Positions 29,493-38,703 are shown, counted from the first letter of the stretch. The stretch: 64,000 nt of DNA from Bradyrhizobium sp. Ghvi (GCF_900115265.1 NZ_FOVU01000003.1:682001-746000); one strand, 5' to 3'. Notes: generated by a model not told the origin, from the letters alone. Numbers and translations: made by a program.

Positions 29493-31070
29493 TCAGTCCA
29501 TCGTCTCCCAGAGCCGATGGGCTAGCACGCCGGCGCGCTTCTCGATCGCAGCGGCCGCGTCCAGAGCGAGATCCTCGCGATAGCGGCCTGCGATGAGCTG
29601 CACGCCGATCGGCTTGCCGTCGTGCACCGACACCGGCACCACCGCGCCGGGCAGGCCGAGCACGTTGATCGCGGAGATGAAGCGGATTTCGCCCCAGAAG
29701 ATCTCCTGGACGCGCTCGGCGCTGACGGTGTCCTCGCGCGGCCCCGGCGTCGGCTTCACCGTTGTCGGCGCCAGCACCACCGGATATTCCTCGAAGAACA
29801 TTTGCCAGGCGCGGATATGGCCGTTGCGGGCAGCCGTCGCCTGCATCCAGGCCTTGAGGTCGAGGACATTGGCCTTGGTCTTCATCCCGCCCCACGCCTT
29901 GTGGAAGTCTTCGGATGTGACCTCCAGCATGGCCGCCTCCTGCATCACGACAGTCTCGTTGGTGATGATGTCGTACCAGGTCTGCCAGACGCTGTTGATG
30001 TCGGGCACCTCGACCTCGCCGACGCGGTAGCCGGATCGCTCCAGATGGTCGGCGGCCTGGCGGAGCGCAGCGCTGACTGCCGGATCGACGTCCATGTCTT
30101 CGGGTATCTTGGCCAGCGCGACCTTGATCGGACTTTTCGGCTTGGGCCCTGTCAGCGGCGCCGGCACCCACCAGGGGTCGCGCGGATCGCGCTGGCTCAT
30201 CACCTCGAGTGCGAGGCGAACATCGCCGATATGGCGGGCGAGCGGCCCCTGCGCCGACATCAGATGCGCCAGCATCGGCCGCTCGGCCGTTGCGCTTGCA
30301 TTGAAAGCGGGAATGCGGCCTTGCGTCGGTTTGATGGTGGCAACACCATTGCAATGTGCCGGCCAGCGCAGCGAGCCGCCAATGTCGTTGCCGTGGGCGA
30401 TGGTGCCGATGCCGGCGGCGACTGCCGCCCCCGCACCGCCCGAGGAGCCGCCGCACGTGATGTCAGGGTCCCAGGGATTGAGCGTCAGCCCATGCAGCGG
30501 ATTGTCGGTGAAGCCGCGGAACGAGAATTCCGGTGTATTGGTGAGGCCGATGACGATCGCGCCTGATTTCTTCAGGTTGCGGACAACGGGCGAATCCGAA
30601 GGCGCGATGAGATTCTTGTTGGCGGGAACGCCGTTGAAATTGGGCCGGCCCTCATAGTCGACGTTCTCCTTGATGGTCACGGGGACGCCGTGGAGGAGAC
30701 CGAGTTCGCCGCCTCGGGCGCGCTGCTTGTCGGCCGCTTGCGCCGCCTTCAGCGCTTCCTCGCCGAGATCGACGACGACCGCATTCAGCCTCGGATTGAC
30801 GGCATGCATCCGTTCCAGATGCGCCTCGACGGTTTCCACCGCAGAGATTGCACCGGAGCGGATCGCCGCTGCAGTCTCGACCGCCGACCATTGCCAGGCC
30901 GGCCCCTTGGGGCGGCTCGCAATGGCGGATTTACGAGCCGGCGGAGCAATCTTCTTTGCCGTCTTGTTTGCCGTCTTAGCGACAGTCCGCTTGCGGATTG
31001 GGCCCTGCTTGCTCGAGGTTTTCGCTGCCTTCTTCGAAACGCTTTGCTTCTTCGTCGCCTTCTTTGCCAC
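29493..31070 (-). CDS. Amidase with a lysine/alanine-rich N-terminal tail
   Basis: This is an amidase-signature hydrolase of 525 residues. The catalytic Lys is in VTIKENVDYEG, the cis-Ser in HGNDIGGSLRWPA and the nucleophile Ser in CGGSSGGAGAAVA. The substrate is unknown. Residues 1-55 form an extra tail of KKATKK, KKAAK and KTAKK-type repeats like histone H1 or AlgP tails, not seen in ordinary amidases. The start is GTG at 31070, with CAGGAG upstream; the ATG at 31142 lacks a ribosome binding site. It lies 119 bases downstream of dusA on the same strand. Confidence 0.88.
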   Translation of the reverse strand: MAKKATKKQSVSKKAAKTSSKQGPIRKRTVAKTANKTAKKIAPPARKSAIASRPKGPAWQWSAVETAAAIRSGAISAVETVEAHLERMHAVNPRLNAVVVDLGEEALKAAQAADKQRARGGELGLLHGVPVTIKENVDYEGRPNFNGVPANKNLIAPSDSPVVRNLKKSGAIVIGLTNTPEFSFRGFTDNPLHGLTLNPWDPDITCGGSSGGAGAAVAAGIGTIAHGNDIGGSLRWPAHCNGVATIKPTQGRIPAFNASATAERPMLAHLMSAQGPLARHIGDVRLALEVMSQRDPRDPWWVPAPLTGPKPKSPIKVALAKIPEDMDVDPAVSAALRQAADHLERSGYRVGEVEVPDINSVWQTWYDIITNETVVMQEAAMLEVTSEDFHKAWGGMKTKANVLDLKAWMQATAARNGHIRAWQMFFEEYPVVLAPTTVKPTPGPREDTVSAERVQEIFWGEIRFISAINVLGLPGAVVPVSVHDGKPIGVQLIAGRYREDLALDAAAAIEKRAGVLAHRLWETMD

Positions 31071-31189
31071 GTCCCCATCTCCTGAAATTGCGTGGCAAAA
31101 GTTACGAAGGACGTGCGCCCCTGTACAGGCGCGTTTCTGCATGGCGTGCTGGCGCGACGGAGCGCCGCACCCGGATCAGAGGCGATGCG

Positions 31190-32167
31190 CTAGGCGGCCT
31201 GCCTGAGTACGAGTTTAGCAATCGCATCCCGCAATACAGTCAGATTTGCGCCCGGCCGCGTACCGTGCTCGGCAAGATGACGACGAAACGCGCGCGCCCC
31301 CGGCACGGCGTGGAATGCACCGACGAAGTGCCGCGTGATGGCATGCAGCCGCGTGCCGCGGGCAAGCTGCGCTTCGATATAGGGCATCATGGCCTCGAAC
31401 GCGTCGTGCATCGTGGCGTGCGGCGCTGCCTCACCGAAAATCTCGGAATCGACCGAGAGCAGCCGCCACGGCTCCTGATAGGCCGCACGACCGAGCATGA
31501 CGCCGTCAACATGGGCAAGGTGCGCTTTCGCCTCGTCGAGCGTCAAGACGCCGCCGTTGATGATGATAGGAACGCCGGCCATCGCGCGCTTGAGCCGATA
31601 GACGCGATCATAGTCCAGCGGCGGGATGTCGCGGTTCTCCTTGGGCGACAGCCCGTTGAGCCAGGCTTTCCGGGCATGCACGATCAGCGTATCGCAGCCG
31701 GCGGCGACCACGGCGCGCGCGAGCGTGTCGAGCGCGATCTCCGGGTCCTGGGCATCGATGCCGATGCGGCATTTGACGGTGACGGGAATGGCGACCGCGC
31801 CCTTCATCGCCTCGACGCACCTCGCCACAAGGTCCGGCTCCGCCATCAGGCACGCGCCGAAGCGGCCGTCCTTCACGCGATCGGATGGGCAGCCGACATT
31901 GAGGTTGATCTCGTCATAACCAAACTCTTCGCCGATCCGGGCCGCCTTCGCCAGTTCACCGGGATCCGACCCGCCAAGCTGAAGCGCGACCGGATGCTCG
32001 ATCGCGTCAAACCCAAGCAGCCGCTCCCGGTCGCCGTGAATGATGGCCCCGGTCGTCAGCATTTCCGTGTAGAGCAGCGCCCGCCGCGACAGATGGCGGT
32101 GGAACACCCGGCAATGCCGGTCGGTCCAATCCATCATGGGGGCAACGCTGAATCGATGCGCTAACAT
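31190..32167 (-). CDS. dusA: tRNA-dihydrouridine synthase A
   Basis: DusA reduces uridine to dihydrouridine in the tRNA D-loop with FMN and NADPH. The 325-residue protein has FSVAPMMDWTDRHCR at the N-terminus, LQLGGSDP, the catalytic Cys in INLNVGCPSDRVKDGRFGA, and HARKAWLNGLSPKENRDIPP, which is specific to the DusA branch. VMLGRAAYQEPW lies near the C-terminus. The start is the ATG at 32167. Confidence 0.94.
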   Translation of the reverse strand: MLAHRFSVAPMMDWTDRHCRVFHRHLSRRALLYTEMLTTGAIIHGDRERLLGFDAIEHPVALQLGGSDPGELAKAARIGEEFGYDEINLNVGCPSDRVKDGRFGACLMAEPDLVARCVEAMKGAVAIPVTVKCRIGIDAQDPEIALDTLARAVVAAGCDTLIVHARKAWLNGLSPKENRDIPPLDYDRVYRLKRAMAGVPIIINGGVLTLDEAKAHLAHVDGVMLGRAAYQEPWRLLSVDSEIFGEAAPHATMHDAFEAMMPYIEAQLARGTRLHAITRHFVGAFHAVPGARAFRRHLAEHGTRPGANLTVLRDAIAKLVLRQAA

Positions 32168-32520
32168 GTTGATTACGCTAACACTTCTGGCGACAATCCG
32201 TCCATTCTTTTTGGGGCGATAGCAGTTCAGGTATTCAGTCGATCTATTCCCGCATGTTTCCCAATCGGTTACTGGTTTACGCGACTACCTTGCCGGAGCA
32301 GGCCTTTGAATCTTTCGGGCCTCCGTTACTGCGTCGCAGTGCTGAGTGAGTTCGTGCGTGGTCGCCAGGTGAAGATGCGGCGGCGCGTGATCCAGGCCGG
32401 CTCGAGGCTCCGGCGAAATCGGTCGAGGCCTACCGGTCTGCGTTGACGCTCAAATTCGACGAGCGCGACAAAACCTGTACCAGAGCGGGTGTCACGCGGC
32501 GACGACGGCAATGCAGCGCT
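32168..32520. other. 353-base intergenic region at the core/accessory boundary
   Basis: No convincing gene is seen on either strand. A short minus-strand frame (32326-32511) is basic and low in family-like features, perhaps a remnant. The region lies between dusA, the last housekeeping gene, and the response-regulator fusion, so it marks the edge of the accessory DNA. Confidence 0.5.
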
Positions 32521-35500
32521 TCAAACCAGCAAGTCATGAGGCGCAGGTGCGGTGGTGTGATGCGGACCGCTATTGCTCTGGTTGGTCGCGTGTTCGTCCA
32601 GCGTATTGTGCAGGATTTTGACGAGGATGTCGGGGTTGGCGGCCTGCCCGCCCGTGTCGTGCGAATCGAGCGAAATATGGACTTCCTTGGGCTCAACCGT
32701 GGCGATGAGAGCGAAAGGAGTTGCGTCGCTATCGAAGCGGAACACCGGTTCTTGATCCGCGCCGCCGATCTCGGACGCAGCTTTGGCCGGCTGTGCGGCG
32801 ACTAATGCGATTGCAGCTGGTTGCGTAGCCTGCTGCGAGTTTCCGTTTCCGACGCTGTCGCCTTCTGCGGCGCTCGATTCGGTTGCTGCCGATGCGTTTG
32901 CAGAGGTCGGGGGTAAATTGTGTCCCGAAAATTCATGCTGCAGATCGGCCAGTTCTGCTGTGGTCTCTGCTGCCGAGGCGCTTGCGTTCGGAGCATGATG
33001 ATTGGCGCCATCGCCGCCACCCTTCCCGTATCCAAGGTCAATTTCAGCCAACTCGGTGGTTGCCGCCGCCTTTGCAGGCGCGAGCTCCTTGATGTGTTGC
33101 GCGCCACCGCGATCCGCGCCACCGGCCATCGCAACACTCTCGTCTGCTTCCGGCCCGTGGACAGAGGTCAGGTCCCCCCGTTTGTCGCTGGACTCCACGT
33201 TGCTGGATTCTGCCATCTTCGCTGATCCTGGCGTATCGGCCGGGGTCCAGGAATGATGCTCATTGTCATTGCCGACGCCGTTATCCCGTGTGGCCTTCGC
33301 TTCGGTCTTCGTGGCTGCCATTGCCGCCCCTGGCTCCGACGCGTGCGAGTTGCTGTGGTCCAGGCCGCCTGGTTCTGCCATTTTCGCGGGCCCTGACGAA
33401 CCGTCCCAAGCCAGAGACTCCTTCGCATCATCATTGCCGGCACGATGGCCCGGCATGGACCTCACTTCGTCCACATCTCGAGCGGGCGCCCTTACAGACA
33501 TTTGTTCGGGAGCATGCGGCGGCTTTTCGGAGTCGCCCCTGTCGGTTGCGAAGCTCGATTCACCAATCTCGGCTGCTTCCGATACGCTGGTAGAGGTTGA
33601 GTGCACCGGCTTGCCATGTTCCGCGCCGTCTGTTTCTGCCGCCTTCGCCGATCTTCCCGGAGTGGCCGAAGCCGGGGATTGATGCCCGTTTTCACCACCG
33701 ACATCATTCCCCGGTATGAAGCCGGCTTCAGTCAGCTCCGCGCCTGTTTCCTTTGCGGACCATGCCCCCAAAACATCCTGTGAGTTACCGCCGCGCGCGC
33801 TAACGGCCGCTGCGATGCAAGGGCCGGTATCTGCATTGGCCCCTTGGCTCTTCGGTGTGAGACTTTCAACCGCGGTGACCGTCGCAGCATGAGCAAGCAC
33901 GATCGATGAGGCATCAGCCGACCCACCGGCTTCATCGACGCTCTCATCCGTTGTCCGAGCCGGATCGCCAATGAAGCCCCCGAACCCGCTCGTGCCGCCG
34001 AAACCAGTCCGAGGCGACGCCAATCCGGTCCTCAAGCCGACATCATTCAGAAAGTCCCAAACTCCAGCGATCCCGAATACGCTCTCACTCGTCCCGATAT
34101 CGGTATGGGCACCGTCGGTACTCGCCACCATTCCGGCCGCAGTCACCGATGTGACCGCTTCTTCGAGCTGCTCCAAGGTGATAGCGGCAGCCGCACCGGT
34201 CGGCTGGCCGACGAGATCCGCTTCTGCAATGGATACAGTCCCCTGCAGATGGATTTCCATTAGGCCACGATCTCCGATTTCGAGAACGTGATCGGTCGAA
34301 TTCACATAGACGATCGTTTCATTGCTTGCGGAGTTGGATATCCAGGCAACGGTGTGTGGGGGTATGGACTTGCTTGCTGCCGTCAAATGCAACCAGGCAA
34401 GCGCTCCGAAACTCGCAAGATTGATCCTGCTCGGCCCAGATTTGAAATTGAAGACAGAGTCGAAAGAGATAGAATTGGGAACGGCTGCTGCGACGCTTTC
34501 GTTTTCAGTGGTCACAAGCGCGGAAGGCAGGCGGGACTCGTGCGCAAAGAAACCCGGGACTGAATGGTCTACATGGTTGCCGTCGGCATTGACGATCGCA
34601 GTCAGCTTCGTGGCCGCATTATCGCCGATGATGTCCGCGAGGCTGTCGAGCGGCGCTTTGGCCGGATTATGCGACAGCAACGTCAAATGGTGATCGTTCA
34701 GTGCGTAGAGCAACGCACCGGTCAGAGTGACGAAGGTCCCATACCCTGCGTGAATCGACGTCGGATTGGATATGACCCGCGACGACAGATCTTCCGCGGT
34801 GGGGTCGCCCCCAATCCGCGCGACGTTTGTTCCTTGCAGGGAAGGCGAGGCCCAATCGGGCGTGCTAGATCCAACAAAATTATAGTCCTTACGCGATTTC
34901 GAGCCAGCTGATTGCTCAGCGATGCGCAGCGCTTCCGTTGCCCATGCCGCGCCTGAGACTTGGCTCACCGCGCCAGAAACGTCTCTCTGGGTCAACGCCG
35001 GCTTCTCATCCGATTCCGCAACGATGACGTCACGGAGAATAGCTCGCTTCCAGAGCTCAATTTCGGCATGCTCCACCGCGGGGTCGATGTGGTCGTCAAC
35101 CGGAAGCATGTCGTTCGCCTCCGACGCCTTGAGTTGATCCGCAACGGCGGCGGCAAGTAGAGCCAGCGAGAGTATGCCGAACCCGGACGGGCGCTGTAGC
35201 AATGCGAGGGTCGCGAGCACCGTCCTGTTGGTTATTTCAAGCTTCTGAAATATGTTGTGCAGATGTACTTTAACTGTCCCGTCGGAAACGTTGAGCTGGT
35301 GCGCGATCTCCTTGTTCGACATTCCTTTTGACACGAGTCGTACGATTTGACGTTCGCGCGCCGTCAATAGCTCCAGCAGGTTGTCAATTCTCCCGGTATC
35401 GGCTTCCTTGCCGCTTGACGACAGATCGGACTGCTCCAAAAACACGCTACGCTTCGTCACCAGTCGCAGTGACCGCAGCATGGCGTCCGGTGCGGCATAC

Positions 35501-35910
35501 TTCGTGATTGCATCGCACGCTCCGGCTGCCATGGCCAAGGTTAGATCTTGGTCCGCGTCGGAATCGGTAAAGAACACCAGGCGCGTGGAGAGGCTCTCAG
35601 CTTTTGCAACGGCGAGAATCTCCGATGCCTTCAGGTCTGGCAGGGTATCGGCAAGAAGGGCAATGTCGGGTGTCAAACTTCGGATTGCTTGAATGCAGCT
35701 TGTCCCATCGCTGCACGAGGCGATAACGTCGAAATCCGGCTGTGCCTCGAGTACCGACCTAAGCCCCTGTAGAATGATCGGCTGTCGATCTACGATCACA
35801 AGCCGGGTGCGCTTGAATATCCCTTCTTTCGCAGACGTGTCTAACATGGACCCTGCCTCGACCCGGCCGTCTATGTCCTTCGGCATATAGCCGAGACCGA
35901 GCGAGGACAT
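32521..35910 (-). CDS. LuxR/NarL-type response regulator fused to a long repeat-containing domain
   Basis: This 1,129-residue protein starts with a receiver-like domain (about 34-155) and a LuxR HTH (about 178-240: LTARERQIVRLVSKGMSNKE, LNVSDGTVKVHLHNIFQKL). A short hydrophobic stretch follows (GFGILSLALLAAAVAD, about 243-258), then some 870 residues unlike any regulator. The last 450 are hydrophilic, rich in Ala, Gly, Ser, Glu and His, with imperfect units starting GND or GNG (GNDVGGENGH, GNDDAKES, GNDNEHHS, GNGNSQQ). The phosphate-accepting Asp is replaced: PDIALLADTLP has Ala87 at that position. M1 follows an AT-rich promoter; the ATG at 35847 has a better ribosome binding site (GAGGCAGGG). 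Confidence 0.85.
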   Translation of the reverse strand: MSSLGLGYMPKDIDGRVEAGSMLDTSAKEGIFKRTRLVIVDRQPIILQGLRSVLEAQPDFDVIASCSDGTSCIQAIRSLTPDIALLADTLPDLKASEILAVAKAESLSTRLVFFTDSDADQDLTLAMAAGACDAITKYAAPDAMLRSLRLVTKRSVFLEQSDLSSSGKEADTGRIDNLLELLTARERQIVRLVSKGMSNKEIAHQLNVSDGTVKVHLHNIFQKLEITNRTVLATLALLQRPSGFGILSLALLAAAVADQLKASEANDMLPVDDHIDPAVEHAEIELWKRAILRDVIVAESDEKPALTQRDVSGAVSQVSGAAWATEALRIAEQSAGSKSRKDYNFVGSSTPDWASPSLQGTNVARIGGDPTAEDLSSRVISNPTSIHAGYGTFVTLTGALLYALNDHHLTLLSHNPAKAPLDSLADIIGDNAATKLTAIVNADGNHVDHSVPGFFAHESRLPSALVTTENESVAAAVPNSISFDSVFNFKSGPSRINLASFGALAWLHLTAASKSIPPHTVAWISNSASNETIVYVNSTDHVLEIGDRGLMEIHLQGTVSIAEADLVGQPTGAAAAITLEQLEEAVTSVTAAGMVASTDGAHTDIGTSESVFGIAGVWDFLNDVGLRTGLASPRTGFGGTSGFGGFIGDPARTTDESVDEAGGSADASSIVLAHAATVTAVESLTPKSQGANADTGPCIAAAVSARGGNSQDVLGAWSAKETGAELTEAGFIPGNDVGGENGHQSPASATPGRSAKAAETDGAEHGKPVHSTSTSVSEAAEIGESSFATDRGDSEKPPHAPEQMSVRAPARDVDEVRSMPGHRAGNDDAKESLAWDGSSGPAKMAEPGGLDHSNSHASEPGAAMAATKTEAKATRDNGVGNDNEHHSWTPADTPGSAKMAESSNVESSDKRGDLTSVHGPEADESVAMAGGADRGGAQHIKELAPAKAAATTELAEIDLGYGKGGGDGANHHAPNASASAAETTAELADLQHEFSGHNLPPTSANASAATESSAAEGDSVGNGNSQQATQPAAIALVAAQPAKAASEIGGADQEPVFRFDSDATPFALIATVEPKEVHISLDSHDTGGQAANPDILVKILHNTLDEHATNQSNSGPHHTTAPAPHDLLV

Positions 35911-36492
35911 TAAAATTCAACTAAACGAAGAAAGAAAGTGATTTAATTGATTTAACCATACTTAAAATCGCGAATTTTGGCGTGCAAAATTTGTTCATTT
36001 TGCCGAACTGCGTTCGTTTGCCAAATAGGGCGACGCTGAGCCGTTGGGTTCGCTTCGAGTGCGCGCTCGAACGGGTCTCGGCTGCCATTGCAAAACTTGT
36101 TAGTCCCGGCGACCGAAATCATTCTACAAATTGCTCGACCCTGCGACGACTTTCAGATCGCGCTCGCGATGTGCATCTCACGCCTACTCCTCGCCGCCGA
36201 CAGCCTGTTGGGAGAATGATCGTGGTTGAGATGCCGTTTGGCCCCCGTGCAAGGCGCCATCGGCGAGTTGACGCTATTATTGATTGTGCGTCGGCGACAG
36301 TTCTGCATTAACGCAGGTTGGAGTCGCACGCGCAGGCTCTTCATGCGATTGGCAAGCCAACACATGCTTGGCCTTCGTCGCAGGAACCATACCCGTGGCT
36401 GCCTGTTGGATGGTGTCGAGCTGAGGCTCAGAAGAGCAGTTCGGCACGCCGGCATGAGTTCTCGCGCCGGGCATCCGTCGGGGGTTGATCCC
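35911..36492. promoter_or_regulatory. Divergent intergenic region with AT-rich cluster
   Basis: This region separates the response-regulator fusion (minus) from the Crp/Fnr gene (plus). Its first 65 bases are strongly AT-rich (AGTGATTTAATTGATTTAACC and ACTTAAAATCGCGAATTTT motifs) and probably hold the fusion gene's promoter. The remainder is of ordinary composition; short frames there have no protein-like features that I trust. Confidence 0.5.
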
Positions 36493-37266
36493 ATGATGGA
36501 CCACGCGACCAGAGTTGGTAATCGGTTGTTAGCAGCGTTGCCGCAAGCGGATTTTGCTTTGCTTGCGCCTCATCTGCGGAAGATTGTCATCCAGCGTGAT
36601 TCGATGCTGGTCCGATCGGGGGATCGAATCGAACATCTTCTCTTCCCCCTGAGCGGCGCAATAGCCACTATCATGGAGCTGTCTAACGGGCAGACAGTCG
36701 CCACGACGATAGTCGGGCATGAGGGGGCTGTAGGTCTGACGTCAGCGCTTGGCGGATCCCGCTCGCCCGTGACGGCCGTTGTGCGCATCTCGGGGGCCGC
36801 ACTGCAGATCTCGACCGCGCAATTTCTGACAGCGCAAAATTGCAGCCCCGCCATCGCAGCGATGGTGCAAGTCTTCACGAGATCTTTGTTGACCCAACTC
36901 CAGCACGTGGCGGCTTGCAATGCATTACATTCCGTCGAAGCCCGCTTGGCGCGCTGGCTGCTTCACATTCACGATCGGGCAAATGGCAGCGATCTCCTCC
37001 CGCTGACCCAGGAAACGTTATCGGAATTGCTGGGCGTCCGCCGCACCACCGTCACGCATGTCGTGAGCACAATGCGGGCGTCAAGAGCCCTGAAATCCAA
37101 TCGACGTGGCCAGCTTGAGATCGATCGGCCGCGGCTCGAAGCCGTGGCATGCGAGTGCTACAAGATCCTGAGCCGCAGAATCGATCGGATCGTCTCGCAC
37201 GGCACGGTCGGGCGCGCTAATAGGCTCCAGCGCGGAGCGCCTCCCGCTCGCATGGCAGTCGAATAG
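36493..37266 (+). CDS. Crp/Fnr-family transcriptional regulator
   Basis: The N-terminal cyclic-nucleotide-binding-like domain contains IQRDSMLVRSGDRIEHLLFP, LSGAIATIMELSNGQ and VGHEGAVGL. A long dimer helix and a C-terminal HTH_Crp follow (LPLTQETLSELLGVRRTTVTHV). There are no N-terminal cysteines, so it is not an Fe-S Fnr. It resembles the HEGxVG type common in Bradyrhizobium, ligand unknown. ATG at 36493 is chosen; ATGs at 36496 and 36454 are alternatives. The protein is about 257 residues. Confidence 0.85.
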   Translation: MMDHATRVGNRLLAALPQADFALLAPHLRKIVIQRDSMLVRSGDRIEHLLFPLSGAIATIMELSNGQTVATTIVGHEGAVGLTSALGGSRSPVTAVVRISGAALQISTAQFLTAQNCSPAIAAMVQVFTRSLLTQLQHVAACNALHSVEARLARWLLHIHDRANGSDLLPLTQETLSELLGVRRTTVTHVVSTMRASRALKSNRRGQLEIDRPRLEAVACECYKILSRRIDRIVSHGTVGRANRLQRGAPPARMAVE

Positions 37267-37558
37267 CCGGGACAAGCTCTTAGAACCAGTTCGCTTTCGC
37301 AAATCACCCGCGTATATCTTGCCATTCGGCAAAAGCGCACGCGGATCGGTCGCGGCAATCGTCTGGTCCCGCGTGGAAGCAAGTTCAAGATCTTTGCGGC
37401 TTAGCTGCCAGCCAAGGGAATAATGAACGAAAGTCCCGTCGTCCATTCGCCTTGGCACCCTCGTCACAACAGCCCGACTTGTTGCGAACAAGCAGCACAG
37501 CATGAAGGTTGCCTGTGCGATGCTGGAGCGCCCACATGCGGTCCGGACTCAGTTACAG
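37267..37558. other. 292-base region without a confident gene
   Basis: A minus-strand frame from 37503 to 37081 (140 residues, with RRMDDGTFVHYSLGWQLSRK and PNGKIYAGDLRKRTG) has partly protein-like sequence. It lacks a good ribosome binding site and overlaps the Crp/Fnr gene antisense. I do not call it. Confidence 0.4.
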
Positions 37559-37711
37559 TCACCGCCCCGCCCTGCGCAGCTTGCGCCGAAGCTTTTCCTC
37601 TCGACCTACCCGCTTTCTGAGCTTCTCGAGCTCCGCGAGCTGTGCGGCCAGCGCCTCGAGACGTTCTCGAAGCAGTGCCACCGGATTCTCGGCTCGAACG
37701 TGGGTATTCAT
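37559..37711 (-). CDS. Small coiled-coil protein (50 residues)
   Basis: This short frame starts at the ATG at 37711, preceded by AGGAGG seven bases upstream, one of the best ribosome binding sites in the region. The product begins MNTHVRAENPVALLRERLEA and continues with a heptad-like run (LAAQLAELEKLRKRV), ending in a basic tail (EKLRRKLRRAGR, TGA at 37559-37561). It looks like a short amphipathic helix or coiled coil with nucleic-acid-binding charge. The function is unknown; it could be a partner of a local regulator. Confidence 0.6.
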   Translation of the reverse strand: MNTHVRAENPVALLRERLEALAAQLAELEKLRKRVGREEKLRRKLRRAGR

Positions 37712-37935
37712 GACACGCCTCCTGATCGAGGTCTTGTCGACAAGTCGTCTACTGAGGAATCGGGAAAACTATGCAATTCCGGCAAATTCGCATTAACATG
37801 GGACATGTTGCGTCCCCAAACGCGTCACGGCTGTGCATCGAGGGATTACCCCGCCGCCGTTTAGGCATTGGACGAAGATCAGCCTTGCCAGGCCATGCGG
37901 CGGCCCGCAGCCTCAGGTATGGGCCGAGAAGACTG

Positions 37936-38445
37936 CTATCGGCTGGATTCGGTTGCACTCGAGATTCTCGCGTTAGCTCGGGGGCAATCGGCCTTACGTT
38001 TCTCCTCATCCTTTTCGTCTGCGCAATCGAGCCCACCATCCGCGCTTGGAATTCCAGAGCTGCCGCCCGTTGCGAAAGGCCCTTTCGCATTGCTTCCGCC
38101 ACCACCAGACCCGCCGCCACCACCGGATCCGCCACCACCAGCTGTCCCTCCGGCGCGAGATGATCCGGCAGAGCTACCGCCGGGGCCTCCCCCTCCCCCG
38201 CCCCCTGACGACCCGCCGCTGGAGCTCCCCGCCCCTGATACGGACGAGCGATCGTTATCGAAGAACGACCGACTTTCGTCCTTCTGCGTCACGCGATGAT
38301 GCAGCCCTCCCGAGCTTGCAATGGCTCCGGAGGTCAGGGACGTGGATAGAAGCAGAGTCATCACTGGGGGTGTCACGGCCGCAAATCGTCCGCAGGTTTT
38401 CAAAAACGCCCGCCGGTCGTCATCTTCGTTGCTGTCCCGGGTCAC
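37936..38445 (-). CDS. Glycine-rich protein with twin-arginine signal
   Basis: This 169-residue protein starts at GTG 38445, with CGGAGGGAG eight bases upstream. The N-terminus has the Tat motif DDRRAFLK followed by a hydrophobic stretch (AAVTPPVMTLLLSTSLTSGA) and a cleavage-like AIASSGG. The mature part is Ser/Gly-rich with poly-Gly runs, then an acidic end with two cysteines (LDCADEKDEEKRKADC). It is paralogous to the protein at 41019-41240, but only in the signal region. Function unknown. A 38-codon ORF ends 17 bases upstream and is probably co-transcribed. Confidence 0.75.
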   Translation of the reverse strand: MTRDSNEDDDRRAFLKTCGRFAAVTPPVMTLLLSTSLTSGAIASSGGLHHRVTQKDESRSFFDNDRSSVSGAGSSSGGSSGGGGGGGPGGSSAGSSRAGGTAGGGGSGGGGGSGGGGSNAKGPFATGGSSGIPSADGGLDCADEKDEEKRKADCPRANARISSATESSR

Positions 38446-38462
38446 AATAGGCTCCCTCCGGT

Positions 38463-38579
38463 TTAACATTTAAATACGCTAAAATAAATTAAATAGACTT
38501 TCAACCAATAATTTTCTTTACATGGCTGGGGTTGTTTAACGTGCACCTGCAGCTGATCATCGGCAATTTCCTTGCTCAT
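38463..38579 (-). CDS. Small ORF (38 residues) with perfect ribosome binding site
   Basis: AGGAGGTGAAGGAATG gives an ideal Shine-Dalgarno with seven-base spacing to the ATG at 38579. The peptide begins MSKEIADDQLQVHVKQPQPC and ends in an aromatic, Lys-containing stretch (ENYWLKVYLIYFSVFKC) with TAA at 38463-38465. It lies immediately upstream of the Tat-signal gene. It could be a leader peptide, a secreted peptide or a small partner protein. The last third is encoded by AT-rich DNA that may also serve as the next promoter. Confidence 0.5.
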   Translation of the reverse strand: MSKEIADDQLQVHVKQPQPCKENYWLKVYLIYFSVFKC

Positions 38580-38703
38580 TCCTTCACCTCCTGGCGCGCA
38601 CCTGCCGTTCGGGCGCAGCTTCAGAGTTGCGCTCGCAGTTTAATTAGATTAATTTTGGTTTAATAGGGATCGGGCGCAGAGCCGATCACGACGGATATTT
38701 GCG

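Noticed and set aside
32326..32511. Integrase or transposase remnant at the island edge
   Set aside because: The basic short frame has no catalytic motif, and no inverted repeats or target duplication were seen.
37081..37503. 140-codon minus-strand frame overlapping the Crp/Fnr gene
   Set aside because: Partly protein-like, but it has a weak start and overlaps a well-supported gene; left uncalled.
38080..38250. Possible CRISPR or tandem array from repeated CCGCC/GGC strings
   Set aside because: These are codons for poly-glycine and serine in the Tat-signal protein; there are no regular spacers.
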